A program made the position numbers and the translations under genes. Positions 6,662 through 7,835 of a DNA stretch of 7,835 nucleotides are shown piece by piece. A model generated the notes under the pieces. That model did no database searches. It saw only the letters and a list, made by a program, of their open reading frames with translations, and was not told the DNA's origin. How positions within the stretch are numbered: position 1 is the first letter of the stretch; each line of letters begins with the position of its first letter. Source of the stretch: a bacterium (GTDB lineage: Bacteria; Patescibacteriota; Minisyncoccia; UBA9983); contig JAHFLR010000032.1 in the NCBI GenBank assembly GCA_023244795.1, positions 1 through 7,835 of the forward strand, given 5' to 3'.

Positions 6662-7267
6662 TTGCATCCAACCGATTATTTAGGAGATGATTTTCCGGAA
6701 AAAATAAAAGAGCTGGCGAGGCATCCGAAGGTGGTGGCAATAGGGGAGTGCGGCCTTGATTATAAAGAAGTGCCGGAGTCTAGCCATTTAATATCGAGCG
6801 AAGAAAAAGAAAGGCAAAAAAAACTTTTTATTAGGCATTTGGAGTTGGCGCAAGAGGTAGATAAGCCGCTAATGATCCATTGTAATCAGGCGCACGAGGA
6901 CCTTTTTGAGATTTTAAAAAACAACACTTCTCGACTAAGATCTACCCCCGGAGCGATGCATTTTTTTGGAGGAGAGGGCGCCTGGGAGAAAAAATATAAG
7001 TATTTAGCTATGGGCTTTCTCCTTTCTGGTGTTATTACTTTCCCCAAGTATGGCCATGCAGAAGAAATCAAATCAATCCCCCTCGAAAAAATCTTAACAG
7101 AAACCGACGCGCCGTACGTGGCGCCGGTACCACATAGAGGCAAACGCAACGAACCGAGCTACGTGGTGGAAGTAGCCAAAAAAATCGCCGAACTTCGCGG
7201 AGAGACATTAGAAAAAATCGCAGAAGCGACAACTCAAAACGCAAAAAAATTATTTGGGATTAATTAA
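6662..7267 (+). CDS. Uninterrupted downstream reading frame of tatD (TTG-initiated if translated alone)
   Basis: This is the part of the broken tatD gene that a gene finder would call, 201 residues from a TTG codon. That TTG is really the conserved leucine of the GLHPTD motif (residue 65 of the restored protein), not a natural start, and no Shine-Dalgarno site precedes it. Alone, the fragment keeps E29, H73, H100 and D149 but lacks the HxH metal pair and the first barrel strands, so it is unlikely to be active by itself. In-frame coding continues upstream to 6611, where the frameshift lies. Confidence 0.6.
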   Translation: MHPTDYLGDDFPEKIKELARHPKVVAIGECGLDYKEVPESSHLISSEEKERQKKLFIRHLELAQEVDKPLMIHCNQAHEDLFEILKNNTSRLRSTPGAMHFFGGEGAWEKKYKYLAMGFLLSGVITFPKYGHAEEIKSIPLEKILTETDAPYVAPVPHRGKRNEPSYVVEVAKKIAELRGETLEKIAEATTQNAKKLFGIN

Positions 7268-7835
7268 CTCTTTTACCTCCTTAATTTTTTCCTTGAGTAG
7301 TTCTGGGGAGTTTGCCTCTACCACCAAGCGCGCGACGGGCTCGGTGTGAGAGGGTCGGAGGTTAAACCACCAGCGGTTGGGGAACTCCACCGTAATGCCA
7401 TCTTCGTAATTTTGAGCGCCGGTTTTATATTTATTTTTTAATTTGGTTAAAATTGCGGTACTATTGGGGGATTTAAAACTCAATACGCCGGAGTGATACC
7501 ACTTACCAAACGGAACAAATAATTCCGATATTTTTTTGCCCGGGTTGTTGTCTAGTTGTTGCGCCAGGATTCTTATCGCGTAAAATGGTGATTCCTCTTG
7601 TCCGTATTTGGTAAAATAATAGTGGCCGCTAATTTCTAATCCAAACTTTGCTTTTTGTTTGTCCATTGCCTGCTTGATGTTAAAGTGACCCACACGGCTG
7701 GGGATGGTTTTTATTCCTTTGTTGGCAAAGTATTTCCTTACTCCCCAAGAAGTGCAAGAGTCATAAACTAGAGCATCCTTCTTTTTTAAAATGGCGTCGG
7801 CCAAGATGGCCCCCACAATATCGCCACGCACTGCT
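7250..7835 (-). CDS. Phosphomannomutase/phosphoglucomutase family protein, C-terminal part (5' end outside window)
   Basis: Interconverts hexose 1- and 6-phosphates (alpha-D-phosphohexomutase family), feeding sugar nucleotides for cell-surface polysaccharide. The frame is open to the window edge. The GTG at 7831 codes an internal valine of a (V)RGD motif that normally follows the metal-binding DGDxDR loop, so the phosphoserine and metal loops are off the window. About 193 residues are visible, counted from that valine. They include SRVGHFNIK (45-53), the domain-3 sugar-binding loop EISGHYYF (66-73), and the domain-4 phosphate-binding loop RPSHTEP (159-165, usually RPSNTEP). After it comes a typical terminal helix to the TAA (bases 7252-7250). 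It converges on tatD, sharing 18 bases at the 3' ends, with no hairpin terminator visible between them. Phosphomannomutase, phosphoglucomutase or phosphoglucosamine mutase cannot be separated from this part alone, although the SGHYYF and WWFN(L)RPS style is that of bacterial ManB-type proteins. Confidence 0.92.
   Translation of the reverse strand, partial: AVRGDIVGAILADAILKKKDALVYDSCTSWGVRKYFANKGIKTIPSRVGHFNIKQAMDKQKAKFGLEISGHYYFTKYGQEESPFYAIRILAQQLDNNPGKKISELFVPFGKWYHSGVLSFKSPNSTAILTKLKNKYKTGAQNYEDGITVEFPNRWWFNLRPSHTEPVARLVVEANSPELLKEKIKEVKELINPK

Larger units (their letters stand above)
6471..7267 (+). pseudogene. tatD: TatD-family metal-dependent hydrolase gene, broken by a single-base frameshift
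   Basis: TatD proteins are metal-dependent DNases of the amidohydrolase (TIM-barrel) superfamily. The first frame starts at the ATG overlapping the metG stop and gives 49 residues (MQPKFFDIHTHVNFPDF…NLESSQKRL) before TAA at 6618. The continuation lies in the -1 frame from base 6611 (ALIIAEKYEEGVYATVGLHP…). Joining them at SSQK|ALIIAEK restores a 265-residue protein, the normal TatD length. All expected metal ligands are then present: H9 and H11 (DIHTH), E93 (GECGLDY), H137 (MIHC), H164 (AMHFF) and D213 (TETDAPY). One base is therefore missing around the AAAA run at 6607-6610, by deletion, assembly error or a shift used by the ribosome. The rest shows no decay: there is no second frameshift and no lost motif, which favours a recent event, an error, or recoding. 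The 3' end overlaps the convergent minus-strand gene by 18 bases. Confidence 0.88.

Noticed and set aside
7829..7831. GTG as start of the minus-strand mutase
   Set aside because: It codes the valine of an internal (V)RGD motif. The family needs an N-terminal half with phosphoserine and metal loops, so the gene continues beyond the window.

Overview
The window is compact and mostly coding, with genes 1-6 bases apart or overlapping. It looks like a Patescibacteria / Candidate Phyla Radiation genome, most likely Parcubacteria. This placement is inferred from gene content and protein style. The pointers are a DUF11-like surface protein with a characteristic C-terminus, a single-chain dimeric-type glycyl-tRNA synthetase, a short methionyl-tRNA synthetase without a C-terminal tRNA-binding domain, and near absence of Shine-Dalgarno sites. 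All genes read under the standard bacterial code. Stops are TAA (5) and TAG (3), with no TGA. Glycine uses GGN codons and no in-frame TGA is seen, which argues against the UGA=Gly code of Gracilibacteria/SR1.

Layout. (1) 1-2351, plus strand: the 3' part of a secreted or surface beta-sandwich protein, then glyQS in the same frame after 6 bases. (2) 2316-2647: a self-contained small gene with a promoter-like sequence inside the end of glyQS, the only strong Shine-Dalgarno site in the window, a 67-residue cysteine-rich protein, and a very strong intrinsic terminator. (3) 2673-7267, plus strand: an apparent operon that may start from a leaderless promoter, containing an M16 zinc peptidase, an AI-2E-family membrane protein, metG and tatD. 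The intergenic distances are +1, +3 and -1 bases. tatD carries a one-base frameshift that separates the first two metal ligands from the rest of the enzyme. (4) 7250-7835, minus strand: the C-terminal part of a phosphomannomutase/phosphoglucomutase-family enzyme, converging on tatD and overlapping its end by 18 bases.

Most content is housekeeping: two aminoacyl-tRNA synthetases, protein and DNA turnover, a transporter-like protein and sugar-phosphate metabolism. I see no tRNA, rRNA, CRISPR array, mobile element or defence cassette, and no clearly new multi-gene system. The parts most worth a second look are the small cysteine-rich gene with its own signals, the frameshift in tatD, which falls on an A_AAG slippage-type site, the putative leaderless promoter of the M16 gene, and a substituted anticodon-stacking residue in MetRS.
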